Source: Micrococcaceae bacterium (GTDB lineage Bacteria > Actinomycetota > Actinomycetes > Actinomycetales > Micrococcaceae). From it: a DNA stretch of 44,610 nt. Shown here in pieces: positions 15,190 through 24,103 of this stretch. Location: positions 1 to 44,610 of the forward strand of contig JAODMR010000153.1 in assembly GCA_025465475.1 (NCBI GenBank), written 5' to 3'. The position numbers and the translations under genes were made by a program. The notes below the pieces were generated by a model. It was not told the DNA's origin and ran no database searches. It saw only the letters and a program-made list of their open reading frames with translations. Each line of letters starts with the position of its first letter. The stretch's first letter is position 1.

Positions 15190-16428
15190 GTGTCCGAATT
15201 CTATGACCTCCTGATTCCCTCCCTGGCGGCGCTGGCCGCGATCGGAGCCGGCCTGGTGCTGTCCTGGCTGATCCGCCGGGTGGTCCTGCGACTGAACCGG
15301 CGTGTGCCGGCTCTGGAACAGAGCACTCGCGTAGCCCGGTTACCCCTGCGGATCGTGCTGTGCCTGCTGGGCATCAAAATCGCCTTGGCCCTGACGACGA
15401 ACGACAGTCCCTGGCGGGACCGAGCGGACCATGTGCTGCTCGTGCTGCTGATCCTGGCCATCGGCTGGCTTGCCATCGCGGTGCTGTTGATTGTGGAAAC
15501 TGTCCTGCTGGCTCGATACCGGATGGACGTCACCGACAACCGCCGCGCACGCCGGCTACGCACCCAGGTGATCCTGGCCCGGCGCATCGGCGCAGCACTG
15601 ATCGTCGTACTGGCCCTGGGCTCGGTCCTGCTGACGTTTCCCGCCGTCCAGGCCCTGGGTGCGGGTCTGCTGGCCTCGGCAGGGGTGTTGTCCATCGTTG
15701 CCGGTCTGGCAGCCCAGACCTCCCTGGTCAACGTCTTCGCCGGCATCCAGATCGCCTTCACTGACGCCATCAGGGTGGACGACGTGGTGGTGGTGCAGAA
15801 GGAATGGGGCCGCATCGAGGAGATCACCCTCACCTACGTCGTGGTTCACCTCTGGGACGACCGGCGGCTGATCCTGCCGTCGACCTACTTCACCACCAAC
15901 CCCTTCGAGAACTGGACCCGGCGGCAGTCAGCCGTGATGGGTACCGTCGAGTTCGACCTGGACTGGCGGGCACCGGTGGACCTGATGCGCACCGAACTGC
16001 AGGCAATCCTCGACGGCACGGAACTGTGGGACGGCAGGACCGGCATCCTGCAGGTCACCGACGCCGTCGGAGGGTATGTCCGTGTTCGTGTCCTGGTCAG
16101 CGCCGCTGACAGCGCAGCCCTGTTCGACCTGCGCTGCCTGGTCCGTGAATCCCTGATTGGATGGCTGCAGCGAAACCATCCGGAGGCGCTGCCGCACGCA
16201 CGGTGGGAGCGCGTCACCCCAGCCGCTGCCACAGATCAGGACAGTACGACGGCGGGTCCCGGGACGGGCGCCGCTGCCGCCCCGCCGGGGCCCAAGGCAC
16301 AGCTGTTCACCGGATCCATCGAGGCGATCGAGCGTTCCCGCGCCTTTACCGGTCCTGGTGACGAGGCCTTCCGTGAACGGGAGCGGAAGATCGCCGACCA
16401 GAACCGGCGGGGGAACGACGACGACTAG
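15190..16428 (+). CDS. Small-conductance mechanosensitive channel (MscS family)
   Basis: 412 residues if GTG 15190 is used; a TTG at 15154 is inside the terminator, so it is rejected. The ribosome site is weak. There are four to five membrane helices in the first ~200 residues. The pore-lining segment reads LGAGLLASAGVLSIVAGLAAQ followed by TSLVNVFAGIQIAFTDAIRV, the classic TM3 plus beta domain. VDDVVVVQKEWGRIEEITL and RLILPSTYFTTNPFENW are the MscS beta-domain signatures. It opens on membrane tension to release solutes during osmotic downshift. The C-terminal ~75 residues are a Pro/Ala/Thr linker and charged tail. Its stop shares CTAG with the convergent M20 gene. Confidence 0.9.
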   Translation: MSEFYDLLIPSLAALAAIGAGLVLSWLIRRVVLRLNRRVPALEQSTRVARLPLRIVLCLLGIKIALALTTNDSPWRDRADHVLLVLLILAIGWLAIAVLLIVETVLLARYRMDVTDNRRARRLRTQVILARRIGAALIVVLALGSVLLTFPAVQALGAGLLASAGVLSIVAGLAAQTSLVNVFAGIQIAFTDAIRVDDVVVVQKEWGRIEEITLTYVVVHLWDDRRLILPSTYFTTNPFENWTRRQSAVMGTVEFDLDWRAPVDLMRTELQAILDGTELWDGRTGILQVTDAVGGYVRVRVLVSAADSAALFDLRCLVRESLIGWLQRNHPEALPHARWERVTPAAATDQDSTTAGPGTGAAAAPPGPKAQLFTGSIEAIERSRAFTGPGDEAFRERERKIADQNRRGNDDD

Positions 16429-17687
16429 GCGGCCACCGTGCCGATGCGGTCGAAGGCCAATTGGGCCAGCGCGGCGGCAGCGTCACCCAACACCGCATCA
16501 TCGAACAATACGAACGGCGAGTGGTTCCAGGCGGCCGACTCCAGGTTCACGTCCTGGGGCGAACAGGACAGGAACATGAACGTACCCGGCACTTCGTTCA
16601 GGACCAGTGAAAAGTCCTCCGAGCCCATCAGCGGATCCTTCCACAGCTGAACCCGCTCGCTGCCGAATGCCTGGGCAAGCACCGCCATGGAACGCTCCGT
16701 TGCGGCCGTGTCATTGACGGTGACCGGATAGCGGACCGCAAAGTCCACCTCGGCCGTGCAGCCGTGGGCTGCGGCAATGCCGTGCGCCAGCTTTTCCGTC
16801 TCCGACACGAGCCGGTCAACGGACGCCTGGGACAGTGTCCGGACGGTGGCACCCAACCGGGCCGACGGTGGAATCACGTTGATGGCCTGACCGGCCTCCA
16901 ACTGCGTCACGCTCAGCACCACCGGATCAAACACCGAGAACCGCCGGGTGGTCATCGCCTGCAGGGCCGTAACCATTTCGGCCAGGGCCGGCACCGGGTC
17001 GATCGCCGTCTGTGGCTGTGAACCGTGGCCGCCGGAACCGTGCACAGTGATCCGCAACTCGTTGGCGCCGGCCATCAGCGGTCCGGGGCGGGTCCCAAAA
17101 ACACCAAACGGACCGGGGGTGACGTGAAGGCCGAAAGCTGCGATCGGGTGGTCACCGGCGGCGTCGAGCACACCCTCGTCGATCATGATGCCCGCTCCGC
17201 CGTCGCCCTCTTCACCCGGCTGGAACATGAAAATCACGTTTCCGGCCAGCTGCCCGCGGTGCGCCGTGAGCAACCGGGCCGCGCCGACCAACCCGGAGAC
17301 ATGCAGGTCGTGCCCGCACGCGTGCATGCTGCCGTTGGTGGAGGCGAAGTCCAAGCCGGTCTGCTCGCGGACCGGAAGGGCATCCATGTCTCCGCGCAGG
17401 AGCACGGTGGGCCCCGGCTGGGCGCCCCGCAGCACGGCGACGACCGACGTCGTCCCGTTGCCGAGGGTAACCTCCAGGTCCAGACCGGCCAGGGCGTCCA
17501 CGATGCGGCGCTGCGTTTCGGGCAGGTCAAGACCCACTTCGGGATTCCGGTGCAGCTCCCGGCGCAGCGACACCAGGCCGGGGAGCAGGCCCCGTGCCTC
17601 CTCAGCGAACGGTGGCCCAGCCGGTGCAGGGGCGACCGCTTGGTTGGCAACGTCGGTGGACAGGGGGGCTGCATCTTGTGGTGGCAA
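16425..17687 (-). CDS. M20-family amidohydrolase/peptidase
   Basis: 420 residues from a TTG at 17687 with GAGGA five bases upstream; a GTG at 17756 with AGGG upstream would add 23 residues, so the start is not settled. Motifs of the M20D (IAA-amino acid hydrolase/HipO/AmhX) group: SLRRELHRNPEVGLDLPET, LLRGDMDALPV, metal-binding HACGHDLH and MFQPGEEGDGGAG, the dimerisation-domain GSGGHGSQPQTAIDPV, and near the end MGSEDFS, then the segment normally contributing the last ligand (here WNHSPFVLFDDA, His present). It hydrolyses N-acyl or amide-linked amino acids with two divalent metals. The MarR-like gene is divergent and may regulate it. Confidence 0.9.
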   Translation of the reverse strand: MPPQDAAPLSTDVANQAVAPAPAGPPFAEEARGLLPGLVSLRRELHRNPEVGLDLPETQRRIVDALAGLDLEVTLGNGTTSVVAVLRGAQPGPTVLLRGDMDALPVREQTGLDFASTNGSMHACGHDLHVSGLVGAARLLTAHRGQLAGNVIFMFQPGEEGDGGAGIMIDEGVLDAAGDHPIAAFGLHVTPGPFGVFGTRPGPLMAGANELRITVHGSGGHGSQPQTAIDPVPALAEMVTALQAMTTRRFSVFDPVVLSVTQLEAGQAINVIPPSARLGATVRTLSQASVDRLVSETEKLAHGIAAAHGCTAEVDFAVRYPVTVNDTAATERSMAVLAQAFGSERVQLWKDPLMGSEDFSLVLNEVPGTFMFLSCSPQDVNLESAAWNHSPFVLFDDAVLGDAAAALAQLAFDRIGTVAA

Positions 17688-17815
17688 GGAATTCCTCTTC
17701 GTCGCGGGCGGGGCCAGCCAGGTCCGGCTACTGCCAACGCTACCAACATGGCCCACCCGTTGGCCCTGTCCGTGCGCAGCACGCCGGGCTACAGTGCTGT
17801 CAGGAGGAGGATCTC

Positions 17816-18241
17816 ATGCCGTTGGAACGACCCCTGGGGTACTGGTTGAAGCTGGTGGACGGGCTGATCAGCCAGCAGTTCGAAGCCATCGTCGAGGAGC
17901 ACGGGGTAACCCGGCGGCAGTGGCAGGTGCTGAACCTGCTCGCTGACGCACCGCACCGCCTGCCGGAGCTCGCTGAGGCGCTGAAGCCGTTCGTGGAGGG
18001 CGCGGAGGAGCCCCTCGAAGCGGAAGTCGACGAACTCGTGGGCAGCGGCTGGGTGGATGACGGCGGCGGCTTACTGAGCATCACCGAACGTGGCCGGGCC
18101 AGCCTGCTCACCATCAGCGAAATCGTAGCCCGCAACCGGGAGCAAATTTCTCAAGGCATTCCCGAAGAGGAATATGCGACCACTGTGGACGTGCTGCAGC
18201 GGATGGCACGGAATCTGGGCTGGAGAGAGACCGCCTCCTGA
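17816..18241 (+). CDS. MarR-like winged-helix protein
   Basis: 141 residues, ATG with AGGAGGAGG upstream. Pattern of the MarR fold: an N-terminal helix LGYWLKLVDGLISQQFEAI, then GVTRRQWQVLNLLADAP, the recognition region LPELAEALKPFVEGAEE, a wing in GSGWVDDGGGLLSITERG, and a C-terminal dimerisation helix. The DNA-recognition helix is less basic than usual. It is divergent from the M20 hydrolase with ~130 bp between, which hints at local control, but I saw no palindrome there. Confidence 0.82.
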   Translation: MPLERPLGYWLKLVDGLISQQFEAIVEEHGVTRRQWQVLNLLADAPHRLPELAEALKPFVEGAEEPLEAEVDELVGSGWVDDGGGLLSITERGRASLLTISEIVARNREQISQGIPEEEYATTVDVLQRMARNLGWRETAS

Positions 18242-18316
18242 TAGGCAGGACATACCGGGAAGACTGTCGGTGCCCCCTGATACCGTGGGCGGACAATTTC
18301 CTTCCGGAGGGGCAAC

Positions 18317-21300
18317 GTGTTTTTCCTCGATTCCGCTGTCGCCGGCCAACCGGCGGATCTGATCTTTTCCGCCAGCGACCTCGTCATTGCCGCCGAATGC
18401 GAATACCGGCTACTGCGCCAACTGGATGAGAAGCTTGGCCGGCGGATCCGCCCGGAGTTTGAGCCCGACCCGATGCTGCAGCGGGCCGCAGTACTGGGCG
18501 ACGTCCACGAACACCGCGTCCTTGCGGACTTCGTGGCGACCCACGGTTCGTGGAACCCGAACATAGGTTCCGGTGTCTATGAGATCTCACCGATAGCCTC
18601 CGACACAGGAATGGACCGCGCCCTGCTGGCGGCCAAGCACAGGGAGTCCCTCGACGCCCTAAAGCGTGGCGCCGATGTGGTGTTTCAAGCATCATTTTTC
18701 GATGGCAGCTTCCACGGGCGCTCGGACTTTCTGGTCCGCACCGCGACAGGTCAGTATGCCATCTATGACACCAAGCTGGCGCGCCACGCGAAGGTGACGG
18801 CCCTGCTCCAATTGGCAGCCTATGGCGACCAACTGCTGCGCATGGGATTGGAGCCGGACCCCACCATGACATTGGTGCTGGGCAATGGTGTCCACAGCGA
18901 CCACGTTCTGCGGGACGTGTTGCCCGTTTTTTACCAACGCCGTGCCCGGTTCCTGTCGATCACGGGGGCGCACCGAAAAGAATCGGCCGTCGAGTGGGGC
19001 GACGCGCGCTACACCGCGTGCGGACGTTGTGACTACTGCGCCGAGCAGGTGGAACTGCACAGGGACCTGCTGCTGGTGGCGGGCATGACCGGCAGCCGAA
19101 GGGCCAAGCTGCAGCACGCTGGAATCCACACCATCGAGCAACTGGCGGAACTTCCGGCAGGAACAGACTCCACCCTCAACCGGCTTCGCGACCAGGCACG
19201 TCTGCAAACCGGCCGGGCGGAGCTCGACGGCGAGGTCAGCTATCCGGATGGCAAGGGAACCGAAAGCACCTTGGGCTACCGGATCCTGCCGGAGAACACG
19301 CTGGACAGGCTGCCACCTCCCAGCCCCGGTGACATCTTCTTCGACTTCGAGGGCGATCCGTTGTGGCAGGACCCTCTCACCGGGAGTTGGGGCATCGAGT
19401 ACCTGTTCGGCGTCCTGGAAAACCCGGAAAGCGCGGGCGCGAAACCGGTCTTTCGGCCCTTCTGGGCACACAACCGCCTCCAGGAGCGACAGGCGTTCAC
19501 GGATTTCCTGGCATACCTGAAAGCGCGCCGGCAACGGTGGCCGGATCTCCACGTCTACCACTACGCATCCTACGAGAAGACAGCGCTGCGACACCTGTCC
19601 CTGACCCACGTCGTGGGTGAGGCCGCCGTGGACGAGCTGCTGCGGGACGGCGTCCTCGTTGACCTGTACGAGACCGTCCGGCACAGCGTCAGGATTTCGG
19701 CGGGTTCCTACAGCATCAAGAAGCTCGAACCGCTGTATATGGGTACCAACCTTCGCAGCGGCGAGGTGAAGGACGCGGGAGCGTCGGTGGTGGCATACGC
19801 CAACTACTGCACCGCCAGGGACGAGGGTCGGGCGGAGGAGGCTGCTGACATCCTGGCCGCCATCAGCGACTACAACGAGTACGACTGCCTTTCCACGCTG
19901 GAACTGCACAATTGGCTCCTGTCCCGTGCCGCGGAGCGCGGCATCGGCGCCCGCATCCAGCAGGCCGGGGAACCGGAGGAGGAACAGCCCGGCTACGAGC
20001 CCACGCCGGAGGAAACGGCCCTGCTCGCCTATCTTGAGACCCTGCCCCAAAACGTGCCCGCGAACCCAGATGAGCAGGCCGTCGCCCTGCTGGCCGCGGC
20101 GGTGGGGTATCACCGCAGGGAAGACAAACAGTTCTGGTGGGCGCATTACGACCGGCTTAACACCCCACCGGCCGATTGGGTGGACCTCCGCGACGTCTTC
20201 CTGGTTGAGCAGGGGCAGGTCCTGAGCGACTGGGCCAAACCCTCGCCGCGCAGTAATCCGGCCAGGACCATCCGCCTGTCCGGACATCTCGCGGAAGGAT
20301 CAAATTTCACCCCCGGCGGTTCACGGAACTTTTTCCGCATGTATGCCGACCCCTTGCCCGACATGCTGCTAACCCCGGAAAATGCCCGGAACGTCCGGGC
20401 CGGGCAATTCGGTGGCGTCGAGGTGGTTGAACTGGACCGGGACGCGGAGCTGGACCTGCTCGTCATCAGGGAATCCCTGCCGCGCGGGGCAGAACCCTAC
20501 GGCCAGTTACCCCTTGCGTTGACCGCCGGTGCGCCCGTGCGCACCACCGGCCAGAGGGACGCCATAGCCTCATTGGCCGCTGCCGTTGCCTCCCGCCTGC
20601 CCGACATGCTGGATCATCCCGGCATCGATCTGCTGCGCCGGCGCCCGCCACGGCTGCGTACCCTGACCTCATTGCCACCAGTAGGGCCGGGACAGGACGG
20701 CTACGTGGAAGCCATAACAGCCGCCGTGGCGGACCTCGACTCCTCATACCTTGCCGTGCAGGGCCCACCCGGAACGGGCAAGACGCACGTCGGCGCCCAC
20801 GTGCTGGCCCGGCTGGTTGAACGGGGCTGGAAGATTGGCGTGGTCGCGCAGTCCCACGCCGTTGTGGAGAACATGCTCTCCGCCGCCGTCGTCAAGGCGG
20901 GCGTTCCGGCTGACCGGACAGCCAAGAAACAGGTCGATCAAAGCCTCCCCGTGCCCTGGCATGGCACGTCGGAGGAAGACGTCCAGCGGCTACTTGCCTC
21001 TTCCGGCGGCGCCCTGATTGGCGGAACTGCCTGGACCATGACCGGGTCAAGTGTCCCTCCCGGGTCGCTGGACCTGCTGGTCATCGACGAAGCCGGGCAA
21101 TTTTCCTTGGCCAACACGCTGGCGGTGTGCCGGGCAACGCGACGGCTGCTGCTGCTCGGCGATCCGCAGCAGCTTCCCCAGGTATCCCAGGGCAGGCACC
21201 CCGCTCCGGTGGATGAGTCGGCGCTGGGCTGGCTGTCCCGAGGGCACCATGTGCTGCCGGAGGAATTCGGGTACTTCCTTGCGACCACGTGGCGGATGCA

Positions 21301-21928
21301 CCCTGAGCTGTGTGCCGCGGTATCGGCGTACGCCTATGATGGCAAACTGCGGTCGGCACCGGCAGCCACGCTCCGGCGGCTAGAAGGCCCTGCGGCGGGG
21401 TTGGCCAGCAGCATGGTGCAGCATTCGGGGAACTCCACCTCCTCCCCTGAGGAGGCGGAGGAGGTGGTCCGCCAGGTGAAGCTGCATCTGGGTTGTTCCT
21501 GGCTGGACCCCTCCGTGGACGACGGGTCCGGGCGTGGATCCGGTGCCCGCCCGCTGGAATTGCAGGACATCCTGGTGGTGGCCGCCTACAACGCGCAGGT
21601 GCAACTGATCCGCACAGCCTTGGAAATCGCGGGGCTGGGGAAGGTCCGGGTGGGAACAGTGGACAAGTTCCAGGGCCAGGAAGCAGCAATCGTGCTCGTG
21701 TCCCTGGCCGCCTCGACACCACATGACGTTCCTCGCGGCATGGACTTCCTGCTGTCGCGAAACCGGATCAACGTCGCCATCTCCCGGGGCCAATGGCGCG
21801 CCGTAGTGGTGCAATCCCCGGCCCTGACCGATTACCTTCCGGCCCACCCCGCCGGCTTGGAACAACTCGGTGCGTTCCTAGGCCTCTGCTCCCCGGTCAA
21901 CCCCTCCCCCGATCGGCCCCGTCGGTGA
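18317..21928 (+). CDS. TM0106-type RecB-like nuclease fused to RNase-H-fold exonuclease and SF1 helicase
   Basis: 1203 residues; GTG start with GGAGGGG upstream. (1) Residues ~15-245: PD-(D/E)XK nuclease with GRSDFLV near 136, YDTKLAR near 150 and the QLAAYGDQL helix, closing with CGRCDYC at ~235-241, a Cas4/AddB-like Fe-S candidate. (2) Residues ~255-290: helix-hairpin-helix-like AGIHTIEQLAELP. (3) Residues ~340-545: RNase_H_2/YprB-like DEDD exonuclease, with FFDFEGDP, YHYASYEKTAL and YNEYDCLSTLELHNWL. (4) Residues ~800-1195: SF1 helicase with GPPGTGKT, VIDEAGQFS, LLGDPQQLPQ, TWRMHPEL, VDKFQGQE and NRINVAISR. All catalytic residues seen are intact. It likely acts in DNA end processing or repair; a defence role is possible, but no partner gene is nearby. 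Confidence 0.9.
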   Translation: MFFLDSAVAGQPADLIFSASDLVIAAECEYRLLRQLDEKLGRRIRPEFEPDPMLQRAAVLGDVHEHRVLADFVATHGSWNPNIGSGVYEISPIASDTGMDRALLAAKHRESLDALKRGADVVFQASFFDGSFHGRSDFLVRTATGQYAIYDTKLARHAKVTALLQLAAYGDQLLRMGLEPDPTMTLVLGNGVHSDHVLRDVLPVFYQRRARFLSITGAHRKESAVEWGDARYTACGRCDYCAEQVELHRDLLLVAGMTGSRRAKLQHAGIHTIEQLAELPAGTDSTLNRLRDQARLQTGRAELDGEVSYPDGKGTESTLGYRILPENTLDRLPPPSPGDIFFDFEGDPLWQDPLTGSWGIEYLFGVLENPESAGAKPVFRPFWAHNRLQERQAFTDFLAYLKARRQRWPDLHVYHYASYEKTALRHLSLTHVVGEAAVDELLRDGVLVDLYETVRHSVRISAGSYSIKKLEPLYMGTNLRSGEVKDAGASVVAYANYCTARDEGRAEEAADILAAISDYNEYDCLSTLELHNWLLSRAAERGIGARIQQAGEPEEEQPGYEPTPEETALLAYLETLPQNVPANPDEQAVALLAAAVGYHRREDKQFWWAHYDRLNTPPADWVDLRDVFLVEQGQVLSDWAKPSPRSNPARTIRLSGHLAEGSNFTPGGSRNFFRMYADPLPDMLLTPENARNVRAGQFGGVEVVELDRDAELDLLVIRESLPRGAEPYGQLPLALTAGAPVRTTGQRDAIASLAAAVASRLPDMLDHPGIDLLRRRPPRLRTLTSLPPVGPGQDGYVEAITAAVADLDSSYLAVQGPPGTGKTHVGAHVLARLVERGWKIGVVAQSHAVVENMLSAAVVKAGVPADRTAKKQVDQSLPVPWHGTSEEDVQRLLASSGGALIGGTAWTMTGSSVPPGSLDLLVIDEAGQFSLANTLAVCRATRRLLLLGDPQQLPQVSQGRHPAPVDESALGWLSRGHHVLPEEFGYFLATTWRMHPELCAAVSAYAYDGKLRSAPAATLRRLEGPAAGLASSMVQHSGNSTSSPEEAEEVVRQVKLHLGCSWLDPSVDDGSGRGSGARPLELQDILVVAAYNAQVQLIRTALEIAGLGKVRVGTVDKFQGQEAAIVLVSLAASTPHDVPRGMDFLLSRNRINVAISRGQWRAVVVQSPALTDYLPAHPAGLEQLGAFLGLCSPVNPSPDRPRR

Positions 21929-22190
21929 TCGAGCCTGTCGGTGATCGAGCCTTTCGAGATCGGCCCCGTCGGTGATCGAGCCTGTCGAGATCGGCCCCGT
22001 CGGTGATCGAGCCTGTCGAGATCCGACCCTGGTCTCGACAAGCTCGACCAACGAACCCGATGATCGAGCCCTGGTCTCGACAAGCTCGATTAACGAACCC
22101 GGTGATCGAGCCTGTCGAGATCCGACCCTGGTCTCGACAAGCCGGGGTCTCGACAAGCTCGACCAACGACGACAGACTCGACCAACGAAC
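21926..22190. repeat. Dense TCGACAAGCTCGA-family repeat array in both orientations
   Basis: TGATCGAGCC recurs at 21926, 21942, 21973 and 22004, the last three at 31-bp period with GAGATCGGCCCCGTCGG between. From ~22030 inverted copies TCTCGACAAGCTCGACCAACG follow, ending near 22170. Because both orientations are present, long stems can form. The array separates the convergent helicase and Old Yellow Enzyme genes and may double as a terminator. It is the same family as 184-275. Confidence 0.85.
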
Positions 22191-22210
22191 CCAGACTGAC
22201 TAACGAGGGG

Positions 22211-23284
22211 TTAGTTGGCCAGGGCTGGGTAGTCGGTGTAGCCCTCGGCTCCATCGGCGTAGAACGTGAGCGGGTTGGGCTCGTTCAACGGCAGGTCTTC
22301 GTACCAGCGGCGCACCAGGTCGGGGTTGGCAATGGCGGGACGGCCCACCACAACGGCGTCGGCGTGGTCCTCGGCCACCAGGGCCAGTGCTTCCTCGCGT
22401 GTGGTGATCACACCGAAGCCGCTGTTGATGAGCACCGGACCGCCGAACCTGTTGCGCAGATCCTGCACCAAGGTTCCCAGCGGATCGCGGTGCAGGATGC
22501 TGAGATAAGCCAACTGCAGGGGCGCGATCGTGTCGACCAGGATGCCGTATGTGGCCAACACGTCCTGGGCATCCGTTTCCAGGGCGTCCTGGATATTGTG
22601 CTCCGGGGAGATGCGAAGGCCAACCCGGCCGGCACCGATGGCGGCAGCCACGGCCTCCACCACCTCAATCACGAAGCGCGCCCGGCCGGCCGGGGAACCG
22701 CCGTGGCTGTCGGTCCGCTGGTTGGAGGCCGGGGACAGGAATTCGTGCAGCAGATAGCCGTTCGCCGCGTGAAGTTCGACGCCGTCGAAGCCGGCCTCGA
22801 TGGCGTTGCGGGAAGCCTGCACGAACTCCTGGACAATTGCCGGCAGCTCCTCAGGGGTCAGCTCACGCGGTACCGGGTAAGGCTCCTTGCCGTCATAAGT
22901 GTGGGTTTGCCCTTCAATGGCGATCGCGCTGGGCCCGACAACCTCGAAGCCCCCGGTAGTCGCTTCATGCGTGACCCGACCGGCGTGCATGACCTGGGCA
23001 AAGATGCGGCCGCCCTCGTCATGGACCGCTGTCGTGACGTTCTTCCAGCCGGCAAGCTGTGCCTCGGTCACCAGGCCGGGCTGGCCGGGAAAACCTTGGC
23101 CAGCGTGGCTGGGGTAGGTTCCTTCACTGACGATCAGGCCCAACGACGCACGCTGCCGGTAGTGCTCCACGACCAACGGCCCCGGCACGCCCTCCCGCCC
23201 GGACCTCATCCGGGTCAATGGCGCCATGACGACGCGGTTGGGTAGTTCCAGTTCACCAAGGGTCAGGGGGGAGAAAAGCTTCAC
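22211..23284 (-). CDS. Old Yellow Enzyme family alkene reductase
   Basis: 357 residues, GTG start at 23284 with AAGAAGG upstream. FMN-binding TIM barrel: LFSPLTLGELELPNRVVMAP with the N-terminal TRMRS segment carrying the flavin-side Thr, GQVMHAGR-like region (FAQVMHAGRVTHE), GVELHAANGYLLHEFLSP with the substrate-binding His/Asn pair, SNQRTDSHGGS, and the C-terminal FGVITTREEAL plus ADAVVVGRPAIANPDLVRR. The tail FYADGAEGYTDYP is typical of classical NemA/OYE members. It reduces activated C=C bonds or nitro groups using NAD(P)H. It is divergent from the FadR-type regulator. Confidence 0.93.
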   Translation of the reverse strand: MKLFSPLTLGELELPNRVVMAPLTRMRSGREGVPGPLVVEHYRQRASLGLIVSEGTYPSHAGQGFPGQPGLVTEAQLAGWKNVTTAVHDEGGRIFAQVMHAGRVTHEATTGGFEVVGPSAIAIEGQTHTYDGKEPYPVPRELTPEELPAIVQEFVQASRNAIEAGFDGVELHAANGYLLHEFLSPASNQRTDSHGGSPAGRARFVIEVVEAVAAAIGAGRVGLRISPEHNIQDALETDAQDVLATYGILVDTIAPLQLAYLSILHRDPLGTLVQDLRNRFGGPVLINSGFGVITTREEALALVAEDHADAVVVGRPAIANPDLVRRWYEDLPLNEPNPLTFYADGAEGYTDYPALAN

Positions 23285-23411
23285 GGCGCCTTCTTTCGTT
23301 CAACGTGTCGTTGATGGCGGCAACCGGGCTGATGGGCGTCCTATTCCACGTTGAGACTGACATCACCCGCCCGTGGGATGGCCGTCAGGGTGGGCCGTTA
23401 CGATTGACCCC

Positions 23412-24083
23412 ATGGCCGTGACTGATGCAGCAATCCTGAAAATCAAGGAGATGATCCTGCACGGCGAGCTCAAGCCGGGTGACCGGCTGCCGCCGGAGAA
23501 GGAGCTCAGCGAGAACCTGGGTCTGTCACGCAGTTCCCTGCGCGAGGCCGTCAAGGCGCTGGAAATCATTCGAGTCCTGGACGTCCGTCGTGGCGACGGA
23601 ACCTACGTCACCAGCCTGGAACCGCGGCTGCTCATGGAGGCCATGTCCTTTGTGGTGGACCTGCATCAGGACACCTCCATTCTGGAGGTCTTCGAGGTCC
23701 GGCGCATTCTGGAACCGGCGGCTGCCGCGATGGCCGCGCACCGCATGGACGGATCGCACCTGGAGCGCCTTCGAGGCTGCCTGGCAGCTGTTGACCCGGA
23801 GACGCAGGCCGAAGATTTGGTTGGGCACGACCTGCAGTTTCACGCGATCATTGCCGAGGCGGCGGGCAACAGTTACCTGATGAGCCTCTTGGACAGCCTG
23901 TCCAGCGGCACCGTGCGGGCCCGGGTCTGGCGTGGCCTGACCGAGAACGATGCGGTGGCGCGCACGCTGCAGGAGCACGCAGCCATTACCGATGCCCTGG
24001 AGCAGCGGGACGCGGAACTGGTCCGCTCCCTGCTGACCGTGCACATCTCCGGAGTGGAAAGCTGGCTGCGGGCCGCTCTCTAG
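23412..24083 (+). CDS. FadR-subfamily GntR transcriptional regulator
   Basis: 223 residues from ATG 23412; no strong ribosome site, so leaderless translation is possible. N-terminal winged helix: AILKIKEMILHGELKPGDRL, ELSENLGLSRSSLREAVKAL and VLDVRRGDGTYVT. The C-terminal FCD domain has EVFEVRRILEPAAAAMAA, VGHDLQFHAIIAEAAGN (metal-binding Asp and His) and LQEHAAITDALEQRD with a further His, so it probably binds a metal and a carboxylated ligand such as a sugar acid. It is followed 21 bp later by the convergent aldo/keto reductase of the fucose set, making it the obvious candidate to bind the palindrome at 26440. Confidence 0.9.
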   Translation: MAVTDAAILKIKEMILHGELKPGDRLPPEKELSENLGLSRSSLREAVKALEIIRVLDVRRGDGTYVTSLEPRLLMEAMSFVVDLHQDTSILEVFEVRRILEPAAAAMAAHRMDGSHLERLRGCLAAVDPETQAEDLVGHDLQFHAIIAEAAGNSYLMSLLDSLSSGTVRARVWRGLTENDAVARTLQEHAAITDALEQRDAELVRSLLTVHISGVESWLRAAL

Positions 24084-24103
24084 AAGGCCCGACTGGGGAA
24101 GGC

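Noticed and set aside
18692-20287. 531-residue open frame on the minus strand inside the helicase gene
   Set aside because: Antisense shadow of a high-GC gene: no domain, no ribosome site, and the plus-strand protein has all its motifs.
21926-22190. CRISPR array
   Set aside because: Repeats are contiguous or nearly so, occur in both orientations, and have no unique spacers; no cas gene is near.
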